NCBI RefSeq assembly: GCF_946220915.1
Contig: NZ_CAMIHH010000004.1
Coordinates: 1-64,000, forward strand
Length of the DNA: 64,000 nucleotides
From: an uncultured Flavobacterium sp.
Lineage (GTDB): Bacteria; Bacteroidota; Bacteroidia; Flavobacteriales; Flavobacteriaceae
Reading direction: 5' to 3'
Part shown: positions 1-9,015 of the stretch, piece by piece
Layout: each line of letters opens with the position of its first letter
How positions within the stretch are numbered: position 1 is the first letter of the stretch
Translations under genes and position numbers: made by a program
Notes under the pieces: generated by a model
Told to the model about the DNA's origin: nothing
The model's database searches: none
Seen by the model: the letters and a program-made list of their open reading frames with translations, nothing else

Positions 1-1425
1 ACGTATATCGGCACCAAGGTTACTTTTAAAACGCAATGATTTGTCAGAAAGGAAGGCATATTCGCCATAAACATTTCCAAATGTCTGATAAGTATTCCGT
101 TTATCATTTGTAAAGTGTACTATTGCAAGTGGGTTAGAGCTATATTCATAATCCCTGCTCCATCCTCCATCGGGACCTGTATAGAATGGTAAATCGGTAT
201 AAGGGTCGTTAGCAGACCAGGTTGGATCACTAGGATTTTTGTAAATTGGAATAACCGGCGGACGGATAAGTGCATGGCGTATAACTCCGGGTGAATCACC
301 GCTGGAGGATAATTTGTCCTGGGACTGGAATGCCAACTGCATATTTGTACCTACTGTAAACCTGTCGGTAATTTCTGCCGTAAGGTTATTTCTAAAATTT
401 ACACGCTTATAGGCATCATTATTATCTGTAACAATACCATCCATGTAATAATATCCTCCAGATACAAGATACTTTACTTTTTCTGTGCCCCCGGTAGCCG
501 TAACCTGTACATTGCGGGAAATTCCCGTTGTAAAAAGCTCATCAAGCCAGTCGGTATCGGCCAGGTCAGTCCTTGTTCTCCTGTCTCGTGCGTAAGGGCT
601 TTCTGCATTCGGATCATTTCCTAATGTATTGCGCCACGCACGGTCTTTTATCGTAAGATATTGATCTGCATTTAGCATATCCGGGAGGTTAGTGGCGTTG
701 TGAATACCAGTAAATATGTCTACATTAAAACTCGCTTTACCCTCTGCACCCTGCTTTGTAGTAATCAATACCACGCCACCAGCAGCCCTTGAGCCATATA
801 TAGCAGCCGAAGCAGCATCTTTCAAAACGGTCATGTTTTTTACATCATTCATGTTAAGAAAGGTTATGTCCCTTGTTGGCACTCCATCGACAACATACAA
901 AACATCGTTGTTTCCTAAAGTCCCCTCCCCACGTATCCTTAGCTTTATGCCATCGCCAGGTGCTCCTGTATTGGCGGCTACGAATACACCTGCTACCTGT
1001 CCTTGTAAAGCTTGCGCTACATCAGGAATGCGGGTTCTCTCCATATTCTCCACGTTTACCTGTGCGACAGCCCCAGAGATAGAACTTTTCCTTTGGCCGG
1101 TATATCCGGTAACTACAATTTCGTCGAGCATCTGGGTATCTTCGGCCAGGACCGCATTGATGGTGCCCGAGCCGTTGTTTGGTATTTCCTGGCTCATGTA
1201 GCCAATAAAACTGAATACAAGCACATCGTTAGGGCCTGCATTTATCGTATAATTTCCGTCAAAATCGGTGGTAGTGCCCGTGGTTGAACCTTTCACCATA
1301 ACGCTTACCGAAGGCAACGGCCCGTTTTTATCGGTTACGGTACCCGAAACGGTTTGGGCAAACAATGCCCCACCCGATAGCATTGCCCATACAAGGAGCA
1401 ACTGGCAAATAATTTTCCTGCTCAT
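1..1425 (-). CDS. SusC/RagA-family TonB-linked outer membrane protein, N-terminal part (cut by window edge)
   Basis: This is the first 475 codons of a gene that continues beyond position 1. It starts at ATG 1425 with a signal peptide (MSRKIICQLLLVWAML..., ending near LFAQ). A carboxypeptidase-regulatory-like beta-sandwich follows (about residues 25-100, 'TVSGTVTDKNGPLPSVSVMV'), then a TonB-box-like 'DEIVVTGY' and a plug domain with 'LRIRGEGTLGNNDVLYVVDG' and the SusC-type 'VLKDAASAAIYGSRAAGG'. The family forms TonB-driven outer-membrane channels that import glycans or peptides with a SusD lipoprotein; the SusD gene would lie outside the window. The hybrid two-component regulator just upstream on the same strand suggests that it controls this locus. 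The substrate cannot be read from this fragment. Confidence 0.93.
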   Translation of the reverse strand, partial: MSRKIICQLLLVWAMLSGGALFAQTVSGTVTDKNGPLPSVSVMVKGSTTGTTTDFDGNYTINAGPNDVLVFSFIGYMSQEIPNNGSGTINAVLAEDTQMLDEIVVTGYTGQRKSSISGAVAQVNVENMERTRIPDVAQALQGQVAGVFVAANTGAPGDGIKLRIRGEGTLGNNDVLYVVDGVPTRDITFLNMNDVKNMTVLKDAASAAIYGSRAAGGVVLITTKQGAEGKASFNVDIFTGIHNATNLPDMLNADQYLTIKDRAWRNTLGNDPNAESPYARDRRTRTDLADTDWLDELFTTGISRNVQVTATGGTEKVKYLVSGGYYYMDGIVTDNNDAYKRVNFRNNLTAEITDRFTVGTNMQLAFQSQDKLSSSGDSPGVIRHALIRPPVIPIYKNPSDPTWSANDPYTDLPFYTGPDGGWSRDYEYSSNPLAIVHFTNDKRNTYQTFGNVYGEYAFLSDKSLRFKSNLGADIR

Positions 1426-1531
1426 ATTCGTAATGTTGTTTTGTTAAGGTTTGGATAATTTTTTCTCATGTCTGTAATTAAAGATGGTTTAATTTGGATT
1501 GGGTTAAAATTTTTGGGTTACGAAAACGTTG

Positions 1532-1588
1532 TAAATTTAAATATCGCATAAAAAATTAGTGTACACTATTTCTTCAAAAGTGTACACT
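1532..1588 (-). promoter_or_regulatory. Twin 10-bp palindromes and a possible -7 box upstream of the SusC-like gene
   Basis: The perfect palindrome AGTGTACACT occurs twice, at 1558-1567 and 1579-1588, with starts 21 bp apart (two helical turns). On the minus strand a weak -7 candidate TAAATTTA (1532-1539, seven of eight matches to TAnnTTTG) lies just downstream. The sites sit between the stop of the hybrid regulator and the SusC start, where an operator for the AraC-type output domain of that regulator would be expected. That the regulator binds here is an inference. Confidence 0.55.
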
Positions 1589-1613
1589 GCTTATAATTTA
1601 CTGATTATCAATA

Positions 1614-4600
1614 TTATTTGAATGCCCCTTTTTTGGCGGTGAATTGCAGCTGGTAATTCTTTGGCGTGGTGCCATACAGTTTTTTAAATTCCCTGTAAAA
1701 GTAGGAGCGGTTATTAAAGCCCGATTTATAGCACACCTCTGATACTGTAAGCACATTTTTGCGCAGCAGTTCGGCGGCATGCTTCAGCCTGACGGTACGG
1801 ATGAGGTCACCCGGCGAAAGGCTGAAATATTCTTTCGTTTTACGGTAAAGCTGCGAATTGCTTATACCCATTGATTTTTCAATGAAGGCACTGTCCAGGT
1901 TTTCACTGTCAATGTTTTTATGAATAACTTCGATGGCTTCCCTTATGAAAACTTTTCCGTCCTTATCCAGCGGCATTTCGTGGAGGTTGTCTACAAGCGT
2001 GTCCTGCGCAAAATGTTTCAGGATGAGCTCCTTTTCTTCCAGCAGCTTTTGTACGCGCACCAGGAGGTGATCGGGGTAAAACGGCTTTGGAATATAGGAG
2101 TTGGCTCCGCTCTCCAGCCCTTCTATCCTGTGCTCTACCGAACTTTTTGCAGTAAGCATGATAAACGGTATGTGGCAGGTACGCAAATCGGTCTTAATGA
2201 TGCGGCACAACGCTACGCCATCCATTACCGGCATCATGACGTCGCTTATTATGAGGTCGGGCAGCTCTTTGTCCACCATCTGCATTGCATCGGCACCATT
2301 TAGGGCAAAAGCAACATTATATTTTTCGCCCAGCAGGTCCTTCAGGTACATGTGAATTTCCTTTTCGTCTTCTACCACAAGTATTTTCCTGCGTCCATCC
2401 TGCGCTTTTTCAATGGCAAACACCTTTTCCGGAGTGTTTTCGTAATGAATGGCAGTATCTGGTTCCTCAAGTATATCTTTAAGATGCCCCGAAATAATCC
2501 CCGACGTTCCGCTGTTGTCTATTTCCCTTTCGGTAAATGCACTTTTATCGCAGGGTATCAATATGGTAAAGGTAGTTGCCTCATCCGGTATGCTCGATAC
2601 CTGTATTTCGCCACGCATTACCGTTACAAGCCTTTTTACATAGGCAAGCCCGATTCCCGTACGAAACATCTCAGTATCCGACACCTGGTTGGGATCGGAC
2701 AAAAAGAAACGGTCAAAAAGCGACTCGAGCTTCTCTTTCGGGATGCCTTTTCCAGAATTTACAATCGTAATCCTGAGCATTTCGCCTTTGCCATATTCAA
2801 TTTCGCTCGAAAAGCTTATTTGACCATCGGCAGGAGTATATTTAAATGCGTTAGAAAGGAGGTTGAACACTATTTTTTCAACTTTCTCCTTATCAAACCA
2901 ACCTTCCAGCGAATTAGGAATTTGCAGCTGGTAGTTAATGTGCTTGTCAATGGCCCAGTCGTCAAACAGTTCGGCTATCTGCTCCAGGATCCCAACCATG
3001 TCAAACTGCCTTACCCTTACTTCCAGGTGGTCATCTTCAGCCTTACGGAATTCCAGCAGCTGTTGCGTAAGGAACGAAAGCCGCGATGCATTGCGCTGTA
3101 TCATTTTGATGAACTTGCGGCTACGGTCGTCCAGGTTTTCGGCCTCAAACAGTTTTTGCACGGGCCCGGCAATAAGTGTTAGTGGCGTAAGGAATTCGTG
3201 GGCAATGTTGGTAAAAAAAGTAAGCCTGTTCTCATGCAGTTCCTCCTCACGCTGCCGGAAAAGGATGTTTTGCATAAGCGACTGCCTTTTTAAGTAATAG
3301 CTCCGCACAAAGAGTATAAACCCTACTCCCAGTATAGTATAGATAACCAGGGCCATGCTGGACTGCCACCACACGGGCTTTATCCCGATGTCTGCAGTAT
3401 GCACGGGCGCTGTCCACACACCATCGCTGTTAGACCATTTCATGTACAGCGAATAATTGCCCGGCGGAACATTGGTAAACGAAATGATCTTGCGGTTACC
3501 TATGGTATTCCAGCTTTTGTCAAAACCCTTCAGCTGGTAGGCGTAGCGGCACTTTTCATTATTGGTGAAGGCGAGTGCCGTAAGGTGGATGTCAAAAAAA
3601 TTCTGGTTGTGCTTTAGCGTTAGTGCAGGTGCACTGTCAGATTTTGGCGATACCAGCAGGCCCTGGAAAAAGGGCACTGTTTGGTTGTGCCCGCTTATCC
3701 TGTCTATAAAAAGATCCGGAATGGCGGCAGATTCTTTTATGCCCTGCGGCAAAAAATAATTGAAGCCTTTAATCCCTCCCATGAACACATGGCCGGTTTC
3801 GGCATCCCGGTAAAATGCACCATCGGCAAATTCGTTGTTCTGAAGGCCGTCGCCCTTTATGTAATTGGTAAATTTTTTCTCGCTGACATTGAAGTCAGAT
3901 AAGCCAAAGTTTGTGCTTACCCAAATTCCCGATTCATTATAAGGAATGATGCCGTGTATGGTATTGTTGGGCAACCCGTCCTCTACCGTATAATGCCTGA
4001 ATACCGCTTTGCCATTGTTGTCAAGGCTTTCCAATAAGTTAAGCCCATAGCTTGTACCAATCCATAGCCTGCCTCTGTTATCCAGGTTCAGGCAAAGTAT
4101 GTCGTTATTGGAAAGGCTCGATGCATCGCCGGGCTTATTTTTATAGCTATGGAATATTTCGGTTCCGGTAGTAAAAAGGTTCAGGCCGCCCAGGCGTGTG
4201 CCTACCCACAGCTGATCCTGGCCTTTTGGCACGATCGAAAATATGATATTGCTGTTAAGTGCATTGTGGCTACCGGTTTTGGCAGTGTATTTTTTATGGC
4301 TGGTTATCTGGAGTTTATTGCCATTCCGCACTATGTTCAGCCTGATCATGCCATAGCCATTAGTGCCGAGCCAGGTGTTTTTTTGCTTGTCCTGGTAAAT
4401 GGCATAAACCGACTTGAAATAGTCGACGCTGCCGCTGCCTCCGATATCCTTCCAGCTTATTACGCGCGCTGCCCTGCTGTCATAAACGCTTATTCCCGCC
4501 TCGTCGGTACCTATAAAAATCAGGTCGTCCTGTCCTTTGCAAAGGGAGTACACAGCATTGTCTACAGGGCTATTGGCTTCATTGAATATATTGTATTTCA

Positions 4601-5825
4601 GTATGCCGGGTTCACCATGCAGCCCGGAAGTTATATGGAACAGCCCATTGCCCTTAGTGCCTACCCACAACGAGTTATCATTGCCTTTAACGAACGACCG
4701 AACGATTGCACCATCCAATTCAGGGATTTGCGTTTTCGAAATATTCTTAAACAGCCTTTCCTGTGGCGAAGCTTTCAGTATCCCATCGCCATCAGTACCT
4801 ATCCAGATGATGTTTTCGGTTCCTTTGATGACCGATGTAACTTTGTACCGGGACAGGAAATGTGTATAGGGCCTTTCGGCGGCCTTGCCTGAATGATTTA
4901 ATGCCGAATGCCCGGTTTTGCCGAATAAAATTATGTCATTTGTGGTAATGGCAGTTATATTTTCTACATTATGCGCTATTGGTAGTTTTTTTTTCAGGCC
5001 GGCTTGTAACAGGTATGCCATGCCGGCAACGTTAACCATCACGATCTTTTTATCGGGCAGTATATCAAAAGTCCTTACACCCTCAATAATTTCTGTAGCC
5101 AATACCTTTCGGTCGGCAAGGCTAACATTCAAAGCAAACAGCCGGTTGGTTTCCGTTAGTGCCAGCATCGTATTTCCGCTAAACCCGAAACGGCGAATGC
5201 TTTCATCCTTGAGTGCAGGGCAGTCCATCCGCTGAAATCCTTTTCCGTCAAAATAGCCGATGCCCCAGTCCTTCACTGCACAAAAAACCTGTTTGTTGCC
5301 ATCAATCGCCAAATTGAATTGTGATTCAGACAAGGGGGCGGTGGTGTCAGTTGAAAAAAAGTAATGGTAAAATTTATCGGTGGCCTTTTCATAGCGGTTT
5401 ATGCCGTGCATGGTAAGTACCCATATGTGCCCAAGGCTGTCTTCGGTAACTTTAAGCACCACCTGGTTGCTAAGGGAATTTTTGTTATTGGGCTCCGGGC
5501 GAAAAATTTTAAAGCTACTGCCGTCATAACGGTTAAGGCCGTCCCAGGTCCCTACCCACAACAGGTTTTGTGAATCCTGGAAAATACAGTTTACCGAGCT
5601 GTTGGACAGCCCCGCCGAATTATCGAGTGCCTCCAGTACATATTTCTGGCCGGCATCGCCAACATCCTTTTTTTCGACTTGAGCAGTTTGTGCACGCAGC
5701 CCGGTATTTTCAGTGCTGCCATTGCTACAGGAAACACATATGGCCGTAATGATAGCAAAGCAGCCCCAAAAAATATATTCAGGCCATCGGGCATGGCTTG
5801 TAGTTTTAAAAAAAATGTGATGCAT
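1614..5825 (-). CDS. Hybrid two-component system (HTCS) sensor kinase / response regulator / AraC regulator
   Basis: One polypeptide of about 1400 residues carries a whole phosphorelay. An N-terminal hydrophobic segment leads to a periplasmic sensor made of two-component-propeller repeats (such as 'NLLWVGTWDGLNRYDG' and 'GRLWIGTSYGLNLL'), followed by a Y_Y_Y beta-sandwich ('RKIISFTNVPPGNYSLYMKW') and a membrane helix. The cytoplasmic part has a HisKA domain ('NIAHEFLTPLTL'), an ATPase domain ('NLLSNAFKYT', 'GTGLAYVKRL'-like G box), a receiver ('LIISDVMMPVMDG') and a C-terminal AraC helix-turn-helix. HTCS proteins sense glycan breakdown products and activate polysaccharide utilisation loci. 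I chose ATG 5825; an in-frame ATG at 5867 overlaps a possible -7 box. The SusC-like gene downstream is the likely target. Confidence 0.93.
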   Translation of the reverse strand: MHHIFFKTTSHARWPEYIFWGCFAIITAICVSCSNGSTENTGLRAQTAQVEKKDVGDAGQKYVLEALDNSAGLSNSSVNCIFQDSQNLLWVGTWDGLNRYDGSSFKIFRPEPNNKNSLSNQVVLKVTEDSLGHIWVLTMHGINRYEKATDKFYHYFFSTDTTAPLSESQFNLAIDGNKQVFCAVKDWGIGYFDGKGFQRMDCPALKDESIRRFGFSGNTMLALTETNRLFALNVSLADRKVLATEIIEGVRTFDILPDKKIVMVNVAGMAYLLQAGLKKKLPIAHNVENITAITTNDIILFGKTGHSALNHSGKAAERPYTHFLSRYKVTSVIKGTENIIWIGTDGDGILKASPQERLFKNISKTQIPELDGAIVRSFVKGNDNSLWVGTKGNGLFHITSGLHGEPGILKYNIFNEANSPVDNAVYSLCKGQDDLIFIGTDEAGISVYDSRAARVISWKDIGGSGSVDYFKSVYAIYQDKQKNTWLGTNGYGMIRLNIVRNGNKLQITSHKKYTAKTGSHNALNSNIIFSIVPKGQDQLWVGTRLGGLNLFTTGTEIFHSYKNKPGDASSLSNNDILCLNLDNRGRLWIGTSYGLNLLESLDNNGKAVFRHYTVEDGLPNNTIHGIIPYNESGIWVSTNFGLSDFNVSEKKFTNYIKGDGLQNNEFADGAFYRDAETGHVFMGGIKGFNYFLPQGIKESAAIPDLFIDRISGHNQTVPFFQGLLVSPKSDSAPALTLKHNQNFFDIHLTALAFTNNEKCRYAYQLKGFDKSWNTIGNRKIISFTNVPPGNYSLYMKWSNSDGVWTAPVHTADIGIKPVWWQSSMALVIYTILGVGFILFVRSYYLKRQSLMQNILFRQREEELHENRLTFFTNIAHEFLTPLTLIAGPVQKLFEAENLDDRSRKFIKMIQRNASRLSFLTQQLLEFRKAEDDHLEVRVRQFDMVGILEQIAELFDDWAIDKHINYQLQIPNSLEGWFDKEKVEKIVFNLLSNAFKYTPADGQISFSSEIEYGKGEMLRITIVNSGKGIPKEKLESLFDRFFLSDPNQVSDTEMFRTGIGLAYVKRLVTVMRGEIQVSSIPDEATTFTILIPCDKSAFTEREIDNSGTSGIISGHLKDILEEPDTAIHYENTPEKVFAIEKAQDGRRKILVVEDEKEIHMYLKDLLGEKYNVAFALNGADAMQMVDKELPDLIISDVMMPVMDGVALCRIIKTDLRTCHIPFIMLTAKSSVEHRIEGLESGANSYIPKPFYPDHLLVRVQKLLEEKELILKHFAQDTLVDNLHEMPLDKDGKVFIREAIEVIHKNIDSENLDSAFIEKSMGISNSQLYRKTKEYFSLSPGDLIRTVRLKHAAELLRKNVLTVSEVCYKSGFNNRSYFYREFKKLYGTTPKNYQLQFTAKKGAFK

Positions 5826-5954
5826 AAATAATGGCCTTGTGAATTTAAAAATAGGCAATATTTGCAAACATTTTAGCGACCGGGCACAAAAATTACTGAT
5901 TTGCTTATTACAGCGGGCAGCTATCGTTTATATTGCAAGAATAATCTTCCTGAA

Positions 5955-5983
5955 TAAAAAAACTGCACCGTAAATGGGTGCAG
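5955..5983 (-). terminator. Intrinsic terminator after the acetyl-CoA hydrolase/transferase gene
   Basis: A 7-bp stem (CTGCACC at 5963-5969 with GGTGCAG at 5977-5983) and a 7-nt loop are followed on the minus strand by a run of seven T. It lies 24 bp past the stop of the gene that ends at 6007. Confidence 0.8.
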
Positions 5984-6006
5984 CTCTCAATTTGATTAAC
6001 AAAATG

Positions 6007-7278
6007 CTATTGGCAGCGTGTGGCAAAATACTGTCGTTCTATCTCTTCCCTATGGTCAGGGTGGGCAATGTCGGTAAGCTGCCGTGCACGCTGTTTAAGG
6101 GTCTTGCCGTAAAGGTCGGCAATGCCATATTCGGTAATTACATATTGCGCATGCGCCCGGGTTGTTACCACACCGGCTCCCTGTTTTAGCAGCGGTACGA
6201 TCCGGCTGGCCCCTGTTTTAGTTACCGATGGCAGCGCGATGATCGCCTTACCGCCTTCGCTTAACGAGGCTCCACGTATAAAGTCCATCTGGCCGCCAAC
6301 GCCCGAGTACATCCTCATCCCAATGGAATCGGCACATACCTGGCCGGTAATGTCTACCTCGATGGCCGAATTAATGGCTATCATTTTCGGGTTTCGCCTT
6401 ATCAGCGCCGTATCGTTTACAAACGAAGATTCCCGCATTTCAATAATTGGGTTGTCATTCACAAAATCATACAGCCTTTTCGACCCTATGAGGAAAGTTG
6501 CCAGCACGCGGCCTTTCACTGTGCCTTTGTACCTGCCGTTCACTATACCTTTTTCTATCAGGTCAATTACACCGTCAGAAAACATTTCGGTATGCAGCCC
6601 CAGATCCTTATGGTTGCCCAGGTTAGCCAGCACTGCATTGGGTATGGAACCAATTCCCATTTGCAGCGTGCTTTTATCTTCAATGAGCGAGGCGGCAAAG
6701 TGCCCTATCTTGCTTTCGGTTTCCGATACGGTAACCTCATGCTGCAGGTGGATGGGCGCATCAGCGTCTACCGCATAATTGATGCGCGAAATATGGATTA
6801 TGCTGTCGCCAAATGTGCGTGGCATCTGCGGGTTTACCTGGGCAATTACCAGCTTGCTGTTCTCTATGGCGGCCAGTGTGGCTTCGACCGATACCCCAAG
6901 CGAGCAGTAGCCGTGGCTGTCGGGTGGCGAAACATGTATGAATGCGGCATCGAGCGATAGTATCTTCCGCCTGAAAAGGTTGGGCAGCTCACTCAGGAAA
7001 ACGGGCGTGTACGACCCATTGCCGGTAGCCAGCGTATGGCGCACGTTTTTGCCGATGAAGAAAGAATTAACGTGAAAGCTTTCGGCGAGTTTTGGGTCGG
7101 CATAAGGTGCGTCCCCTTCGGTATGAAGGTGGCAAACCTCAACATTTTTAAGCTCGCCAGCCCTTTCGGCGAGTGCTGCGGTTAATAACGAAGGTGTTGC
7201 CGCAGCAGCCTGTACATAAACACGGCTGTTGGACTGTATGAGCTTTACGGCTTGCTGTGCGGTGGTATATTGTGCCAT
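6007..7278 (-). CDS. Acetyl-CoA hydrolase / CoA-transferase family protein
   Basis: The 423-residue product matches the acetyl-CoA hydrolase / 4-hydroxybutyrate CoA-transferase family across its length. It has the N-terminal region 'YTTAQQAVKLIQSNSRVYVQ', the segment 'FIHVSPPDSHGYCSLG', the catalytic-region 'LQMGIGSIPNAVL' followed by 'HTEMFSDGVIDLIEKG', and a C-terminal 'GVGGQMDFIRGASLSEGGKAI'. These enzymes move CoA between acetyl-CoA and another acid or hydrolyse it; in this group a role in acetate or succinate metabolism is plausible, but the acceptor is not readable. The gene is divergent from hemN. Its promoter has a TATATTTG -7 box and the FNR-shaped site shared by the neighbouring respiratory genes, so it probably responds to low oxygen. 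Confidence 0.9.
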   Translation of the reverse strand: MAQYTTAQQAVKLIQSNSRVYVQAAAATPSLLTAALAERAGELKNVEVCHLHTEGDAPYADPKLAESFHVNSFFIGKNVRHTLATGNGSYTPVFLSELPNLFRRKILSLDAAFIHVSPPDSHGYCSLGVSVEATLAAIENSKLVIAQVNPQMPRTFGDSIIHISRINYAVDADAPIHLQHEVTVSETESKIGHFAASLIEDKSTLQMGIGSIPNAVLANLGNHKDLGLHTEMFSDGVIDLIEKGIVNGRYKGTVKGRVLATFLIGSKRLYDFVNDNPIIEMRESSFVNDTALIRRNPKMIAINSAIEVDITGQVCADSIGMRMYSGVGGQMDFIRGASLSEGGKAIIALPSVTKTGASRIVPLLKQGAGVVTTRAHAQYVITEYGIADLYGKTLKQRARQLTDIAHPDHREEIERQYFATRCQ

Positions 7279-7296
7279 TATGGTAGGATTTTAAAG

Positions 7297-7340
7297 CAAA
7301 TATATTCCGGTTGCAAGTATTTAAAAATGACAGCCATCAT
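7297..7340 (-). promoter_or_regulatory. Promoter of the acetyl-CoA hydrolase gene with an FNR/FixK-type site
   Basis: On the minus strand a perfect -7 box TATATTTG occupies 7304 to 7297. The 14-bp site ATGAC-AGCC-ATCAT (plus-strand reading) is at 7327-7340. Its centre is 29.5 bp upstream of the -7 box, the same distance as in four other promoters of this block, which fits a class II activator site. Confidence 0.75.
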
Positions 7341-7377
7341 CTGTAAAAGATACTTCCAGGCCATTTAGGGCAGGAGT

Positions 7378-7421
7378 GTGACCTGCATCATTTTGCTGCC
7401 GTGGCTGCCAGGCTATTTTTG
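7378..7421 (+). promoter_or_regulatory. hemN promoter with an FNR/FixK-type site
   Basis: The site GTGAC-CTGC-ATCAT is at 7378-7391 and a perfect -7 box TATTTTTG is at 7414-7421. The centre-to-box distance is 29.5 bp. A TTTG at 7392-7395 could serve as the -33 element. Transcription would start near 7427, leaving a leader of about 10 nt before ATG 7438. Confidence 0.78.
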
Positions 7422-7437
7422 CTGAAAACATCCTGCC

Positions 7438-8802
7438 ATGAAAAATCCGCTGCTGCAAAAGTACAATGTTCCCGGTCCCCGGTATACCAGCTACCCAACC
7501 GTACCTTATTGGGAAGATAGCCGTTTTGGCATAGAAGAATGGAAATCAGACCTCGTCATGGCATATGGTGAAAGCAATGCTGCAGAGGGAATGAGCCTGT
7601 ACATACACCTGCCGTTTTGCGAAAGCATGTGTACCTTTTGCGGGTGCCATAAGCGCATTACCAAAAGGCATGAAGTAGAGTTGCCCTACATTAATGCGGT
7701 GTTAAAGGAATGGGCCATGTACCGCGACCTGTTCAAATCACGCCCACGCATTAAAGAGCTGCACCTTGGCGGGGGCACACCCACCTTTTTTGCCCCGGAG
7801 AATTTACGCAGGCTCATCAACGGTATTTTTGAGCTTGCCGATGCTGCACCGGGTTATGAATTTAGCTTTGAGGGGCACCCCAACAATACTACCCGGGAGC
7901 ACCTGGAAACGCTGCATAGCCTGGGCTTCAGGCGGGTAAGCTTTGGCGTGCAGGATTATGGCGAAAAGGTGCAGACGGCCATCAACCGAATACAGCCCTT
8001 TCAAAATGTGGCCCGGGCAACGCAGTGGGCGCGCGATGCGGGATTTACTTCCATAAGCCATGACTTGGTTTTCGGGCTGCCGCATCAAACCATTGAAAGC
8101 GTGGTAGATACGATAGAGAAAACAAAGGCGCTCCACCCCGACAGGATCGCGTTTTACAGCTATGCGCACGTGCCTTGGATAAAAGGGACCGGCCAGCGCG
8201 GTTTCGATGAAAACCACCTGCCAAAGGATGCCGATAAGCGTATGTTGTATGAAATAGGGAAGGAGCTGTTGTTGCGCAACGGCTACCATGAAATTGGAAT
8301 GGATCATTTTGCGCTGGAATCTGATGCGATGTACAAATCGTTTGAAAAGGGTACATTGCACCGCAATTTCATGGGTTATAATGCATCCAGAACCAAGGTA
8401 ATGGTGGGCCTCGGCGTTTCGGCTATAAGCGATAGCTGGTATAGCTTTGCCCAAAACGAAAAAAACCTCGAAGATTATTATAAGCGGATCGGGGAAAACC
8501 AGCTCCCGGTATTCCGTGGGCACCTGCTGAACAGCGAAGACCTCACCATCAGGCAGCACATCCTGAACCTGATGTGCCGTTTTGAAACCAACTGGGACGA
8601 CCCGGGCCTGTATTTTACCGAACTGCCCGACGTGCTTGTCAGCCTGGCGGAAATGGCGGCAGACGGGCTGATCGTAATAGGCGGCAATTACCTTATTGTT
8701 ACCGAAAAGGGCAAAGCATTTGTGCGCAACATCTGCATGGCCTTCGACCTGAGGCTGAAGCGGAAAGCACCGGAAACGAAGCTGTTTTCAATGACGATTT
8801 GA
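7438..8802 (+). CDS. hemN: Oxygen-independent coproporphyrinogen III oxidase
   Basis: HemN is a radical-SAM enzyme that converts coproporphyrinogen III to protoporphyrinogen IX without oxygen, giving haem when oxygen is scarce. The 454-residue protein has the N-terminal 'YNVPGPRYTSYPT', the iron-sulfur motif CxxxCxxCxC in 'PFCESMCTFCGCHK', the glycine-rich 'LHLGGGTPTF' and the C-terminal HemN domain ('GYNASRTKVMVGLGVSAIS'). The length is normal for the family. Expression is probably induced at low oxygen through the FNR-shaped site upstream, which suits the haem demand of the cbb3 oxidase encoded nearby. A clear terminator follows. Confidence 0.97.
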   Translation: MKNPLLQKYNVPGPRYTSYPTVPYWEDSRFGIEEWKSDLVMAYGESNAAEGMSLYIHLPFCESMCTFCGCHKRITKRHEVELPYINAVLKEWAMYRDLFKSRPRIKELHLGGGTPTFFAPENLRRLINGIFELADAAPGYEFSFEGHPNNTTREHLETLHSLGFRRVSFGVQDYGEKVQTAINRIQPFQNVARATQWARDAGFTSISHDLVFGLPHQTIESVVDTIEKTKALHPDRIAFYSYAHVPWIKGTGQRGFDENHLPKDADKRMLYEIGKELLLRNGYHEIGMDHFALESDAMYKSFEKGTLHRNFMGYNASRTKVMVGLGVSAISDSWYSFAQNEKNLEDYYKRIGENQLPVFRGHLLNSEDLTIRQHILNLMCRFETNWDDPGLYFTELPDVLVSLAEMAADGLIVIGGNYLIVTEKGKAFVRNICMAFDLRLKRKAPETKLFSMTI

Positions 8803-8829
8803 TTTTTAAGGTTTGGTTTCAAAGATAGA

Positions 8830-8856
8830 GCCGGTATTACAAATACCGGCCTTTTT
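8830..8856 (+). terminator. Intrinsic terminator of hemN
   Basis: A 9-bp perfect stem (GCCGGTATT at 8830-8838 and AATACCGGC at 8842-8850) with a 3-nt loop is followed by CTTTTTATTT, 28 bp after the hemN stop. Confidence 0.9.
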
Positions 8857-9015
8857 ATTTATATACATTTATAAATTGTATAACGGTTATCACTTCGAGC
8901 AGACGGGAATCAAGAATAATGAAATGTCATATTGATGTCGAATCTTGGATTTCATCTACACATATTGCACCAACAGTAAAATATTACTAAGGGTTAAGTA
9001 TTTTAGAATGTATGG

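Noticed and set aside
4149..4892. Long open frames on the plus strand opposite the hybrid regulator, and similar ones opposite ccoNO, ccoI and mnmE.
   Set aside because: They are antisense shadows of strong genes, without family motifs, promoters or codon patterns of their own.
8857..9015. Sequence after the hemN terminator with CACTTCGAGC-like and TTTCAT/ATGAAA segments that hint at a degraded intergenic repeat.
   Set aside because: The inverted parts are short and full of mismatches. I could not define ends, so nothing is annotated.
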